This document shows positions 61,498 to 64,000 of a stretch of 64,000 nt of DNA, one piece after another. The DNA is from Tetrastigma voinierianum. Its lineage: Eukaryota > Streptophyta > Magnoliopsida > Vitales > Vitaceae. Position 1 is the stretch's first letter; the number at the start of each line of letters is the position of its first letter. The stretch is from contig JAEQBH010006377.1 of NCBI GenBank assembly GCA_016808115.1, positions 62,001 to 126,000 of the forward strand, in the 5' to 3' direction. The notes under the pieces were generated by a model. That model was not told the DNA's origin. It saw only the letters and a list, made by a program, of their open reading frames with translations, and made no database searches. The position numbers were made by a program, and so were the translations under genes.

Positions 61498-62654
61498 GGT
61501 TGCGTTTGTTTTTGACATGTTAATTTAAATCATTTGCTGACGTGTACATTTGATTTTTAAATTTTAAATGATTTATTCTTTGAAATTTTTAAAAAAGTTA
61601 CGAATAGAAAAAAAGTGAAAATATTTGGCTTTTTATCGAGGAAAAAATCATTCGCAAAAATAATAAAAAGCTGATCGTTATCGCCAAAAGAATAGGTAGT
61701 AATATCTGCTCAGGGATAATGACGTGAGGTTTGGGCGAGGTGGTCTGCATCAGGCCATTCGTTATTTTTGATTCTTAACATGGATTTAATTAAGCATGTG
61801 ACGGAGATAGAAGTGCCAGCCTTGCAGTTTACATTTGTTTTTGTTTTATTTTTTAATTTTAATTTTTTTATATTTACTTTTATTTTATTATATTAAAATT
61901 AATATTTTCATAAAAATAAAAAATATTATACCAATTTTATAAATTATTTATTAAAAACATTACAATAATTATTATTATTTATATTAAAGTATAAAAAATA
62001 AAATAATAAAATTATTTTAAAATATAATCGGGCGGAACTATTATTATTATTTTGGATACATGGATTCGTATTAGCCATTCGAGTCCGTTTCTGTCCCGAA
62101 AATAATTTATTTCTTTTCGAGTTCATTTTATTTACCAAATAAACTTAATGAAAGCAGATTTCTTAAGCTTTGAGATTTTTTCGTAAAAATCTACGTCGCG
62201 AAATCATTGGCGACTTATCGCGGAAAATCGGAAAAATTTTAGCGTACCGAGTCGACGAAAGCTTGCGGGTCAACAAATTTCACGAGCCAGATTCTTGTGT
62301 GATCTGTTTGATGTCCGAGATCTGAGAATTTTTGGAAACCGCGAGCCAGCGCTGTGATTTATTATTTTATTAACGTTTTGTCGTTTTAAAAAATTTCTAA
62401 TTTTCTCGGGTTTACAAGAATAACAATACTAAATCAGTCTACGGTGAAAATAAACTCAAACCCATTAAAAACCCGATTAAAATTAAATTAAGCGCATGTA
62501 TTAGGCGGCGGGATGGGGCAAAATAATTAAATGCCGTTGTAAATTATACCATCTGCAATGTTAAAAAAAGCAATGAAACATCTTATCTTGTGTCTTATTG
62601 ACATTAAGCGTAAAAAGTTATATTCAGCATTAAGTAAAAAAAACAAACACCACC
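61498..62654. mobile_element. Non-autonomous Harbinger-like DNA transposon
   Basis: Imperfect terminal inverted repeats: GGTTGCGTTTGTTTTT at 61,498-61,513, and GGTGGTGTTTGTTTTT on the minus strand at 62,654-62,639. Each is flanked by TTA (61,495-61,497 and 62,655-62,657). A 3-bp TTA target duplication is typical of PIF/Harbinger. The 1,157-bp body is very AT-rich and has no transposase ORF, so it depends on another element or is dead. It lies about 400 bp upstream of PIGN. Confidence 0.7.
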
Positions 62655-62657
62655 TTA

Positions 62658-63726
62658 GGGTAGACATATGAATGGAAGGATTTCGGGGTTCGAGTTTCAG
62701 TGGAAGACAAAATTTTGAGTACTAGGATATTATGATATAATGCAAAATGAATAAATGTAAAAAACAAATTTACATCAAGGGTGAATTGGTAATTCCTTTT
62801 TTTTCCTATTTTTATGTTGGGATAAATTTTATGAAAAGAAGAATGAAAACAAAAAATGAAGGCTATATTTGGTTCTTATTTTTTAAAAGCGTTTTAAAGA
62901 ATAATTTTTTGAAAACGTAGAGAAAAAAGCTATTATGGTGTTATTTGAAAATTGTTAACCTGCAGATTTAGTAGTTTACATCTTCTGCGTATTTTAAAAA
63001 AAAAAAAAAGCGTAGGCCCGGCATGTTTCCGTGTTTTTCTTTATTATAAGCATTTTTGAGAATAACAAATAGTTTTCAAAAATAGAAAATCAAGAGAACG
63101 TGTTTGGTTTTCGGCTTTTTTTTGTTTTTAAAAACACGAAAAACACTAAATTTAGATAATAATAACGGTTTGAATGCGTAATTACCGAGAAACGATTTTA
63201 ATAATCGAACAGGCACAAATCGACTTTTAATAAGATTTTGATCCATGGCCAACATTGCCCCTATATGCCTCGTGACAATAGAAAGGCAATGCTCAATTCT
63301 TAGTGGGTATTTTTAAATTTTTTTCACTTAGTGGCAAGACTTTTGGCAAAGTGAATAGATGTCAAAAGTCTTGCCCAAAACCAATCATTTTACAAGCATT
63401 AGATTTATATTTCGTAGCATTTGTCATGCTCATGCTCTAATTATTTGTCCCCTTGTTCAATGCTCATGCTATATGGAATCATCACTGCCATAACTTTTCT
63501 CAAGAAACACACAGATGGGAGATGATGATATTTCACTCAATCAAGAACTGGTACACAAATAGAATAGATGATACAACATTGTAGTGAATCAAGGGGGAGG
63601 GAGGGGCTTGATACAATCCCATTATTCATAAGTTTGTGATAGATTGTGAGAGCTCAATAACATCTCCAGTCAAATAACCATGGAACAGAGAAGCACACCA
63701 GAGCAAGCAGAGTGAAACAGGGGAGC
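62658..63726. other. Intergenic region 3' of the AG-peptide gene
   Basis: No supported gene. 62,860-63,130 has GTGTTTGGTTTTC-like text on both sides (TATTTGGTTCTTATTTTT at 62,870, GTGTTTGGTTTTCGG at 63,101). This could be a small hAT-type MITE remnant, but no clean termini were found. 63,500-63,726 is probably the 3' untranslated region of the downstream gene. Confidence 0.4.
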
Positions 63727-63930
63727 TCAAGCCACAGACTTAAAGAAAAGAAAGGAAACAGCAACACCCATGAATCCCATCAGCATTGCCTGGAGAGATG
63801 CAAGTTGATTTGGGGCCTGAGATGGGGCAGAGGCATCCCCGGGTGTGCTGTCACCATATTGTGCAGCTACAGCCATTACTGATAAAACCAACCACAGTGA
63901 GAAAATGGCAGCATGCTTTTGGAAAGCCAT
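63727..63930 (-). CDS. Arabinogalactan-peptide-like small secreted protein
   Basis: 67 codons starting MAFQKHAAIFSLW. This Met is chosen because a signal peptide begins right there; an upstream in-frame Met at 63,981 would add 17 hydrophilic residues. Residues 1-26 form a signal peptide (LVLSVMAVAAQ). A short mature part is rich in Ser, Ala, Pro and Asp (STPGDASAPSQAPN). A hydrophobic tail (AMLMGFMGVAVSFLFF) may be a GPI-anchor signal, as in AG peptides. If so, it would depend on the GPI pathway served by the neighbouring PIGN, but that is probably coincidence. Single-exon in the visible part. Confidence 0.65.
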   Translation of the reverse strand: MAFQKHAAIFSLWLVLSVMAVAAQYGDSTPGDASAPSQAPNQLASLQAMLMGFMGVAVSFLFFKSVA

Positions 63931-63975
63931 AGTTTCTGATCTCATTATGAAAGCAATTAAGCAACGAGTATTAAT

Positions 63976-64000
63976 CCCCATATATATATATATATATATA
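63976..64000. repeat. (TA)n microsatellite at the window edge
   Basis: TA repeat running off the right end, just upstream of the small secreted-protein gene. Confidence 0.85.

Noticed and set aside
1..64000. CRISPR arrays, bacterial operons, rRNA
   Set aside because: No spaced identical repeats, no Shine-Dalgarno-led gene strings and no rRNA text; introns and plant retroelements show eukaryotic nuclear DNA.

Overview
This window is plant nuclear DNA from a dicot. It holds spliced genes with GT-AG introns, Tekay- and Athila-type LTR retrotransposons, L1-type LINE tails, and a SAG101-like immune gene. The LINE zf-RVT tail and the Athila-type third ORF look most like grapevine (Vitaceae) repeats. 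That species guess rests on family resemblance only.

Positions 1-36,354 are a nest of degenerate LTR retrotransposons. The outermost is a Tekay-type chromovirus on the minus strand. Its 3' LTR and part of pol lie at 1-5,217, and its 5' LTR and tRNA-Met primer site lie at 33,497-36,354. Inside it sits an Athila-type element on the plus strand (LTR at 5,218, primer site at 6,416, gag, protease and the first half of RT). That RT is cut at 9,501 by a second Athila-like element of 13.5 kb (9,502 to about 23,040). The first element's RT, RNase H, integrase and env-position ORF then resume at about 23,046-27,290. A short deleted element with two related about 1.25 kb repeats follows (27,400-32,700). 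None of these elements keeps an intact coding frame.

Positions 36,355-38,800 are a further worn repeat region. From 39,100 to 48,000 there is a minus-strand cluster of one nearly complete SAG101-like gene (45,197-47,389) and at least three broken copies. The broken copies are interleaved with copied exons of the neighbouring PIGN gene, so this is a segmental duplication that carried the PIGN 3' part together with SAG101.

Positions 48,647-61,101 are an 18-exon minus-strand gene for GPI ethanolamine phosphate transferase 1 (PIGN). Its introns carry two 5'-truncated LINE insertions. Upstream of it lie a non-autonomous Harbinger-like transposon (61,498-62,654) and a small secreted arabinogalactan-peptide-like gene (63,727-63,930, minus).

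Most broken frames are due to one- or two-base indels, often at homopolymers. Two PIGN exons (4 and 9) are the only ones whose lengths break the splice phase. Leftover sequencing error is therefore a real alternative to gene decay. I found no undescribed system with confidence. The most unusual things here are the SAG101/PIGN duplication and the array of GTCGCGAC-like motifs in the LTRs of the inner Athila-like element.
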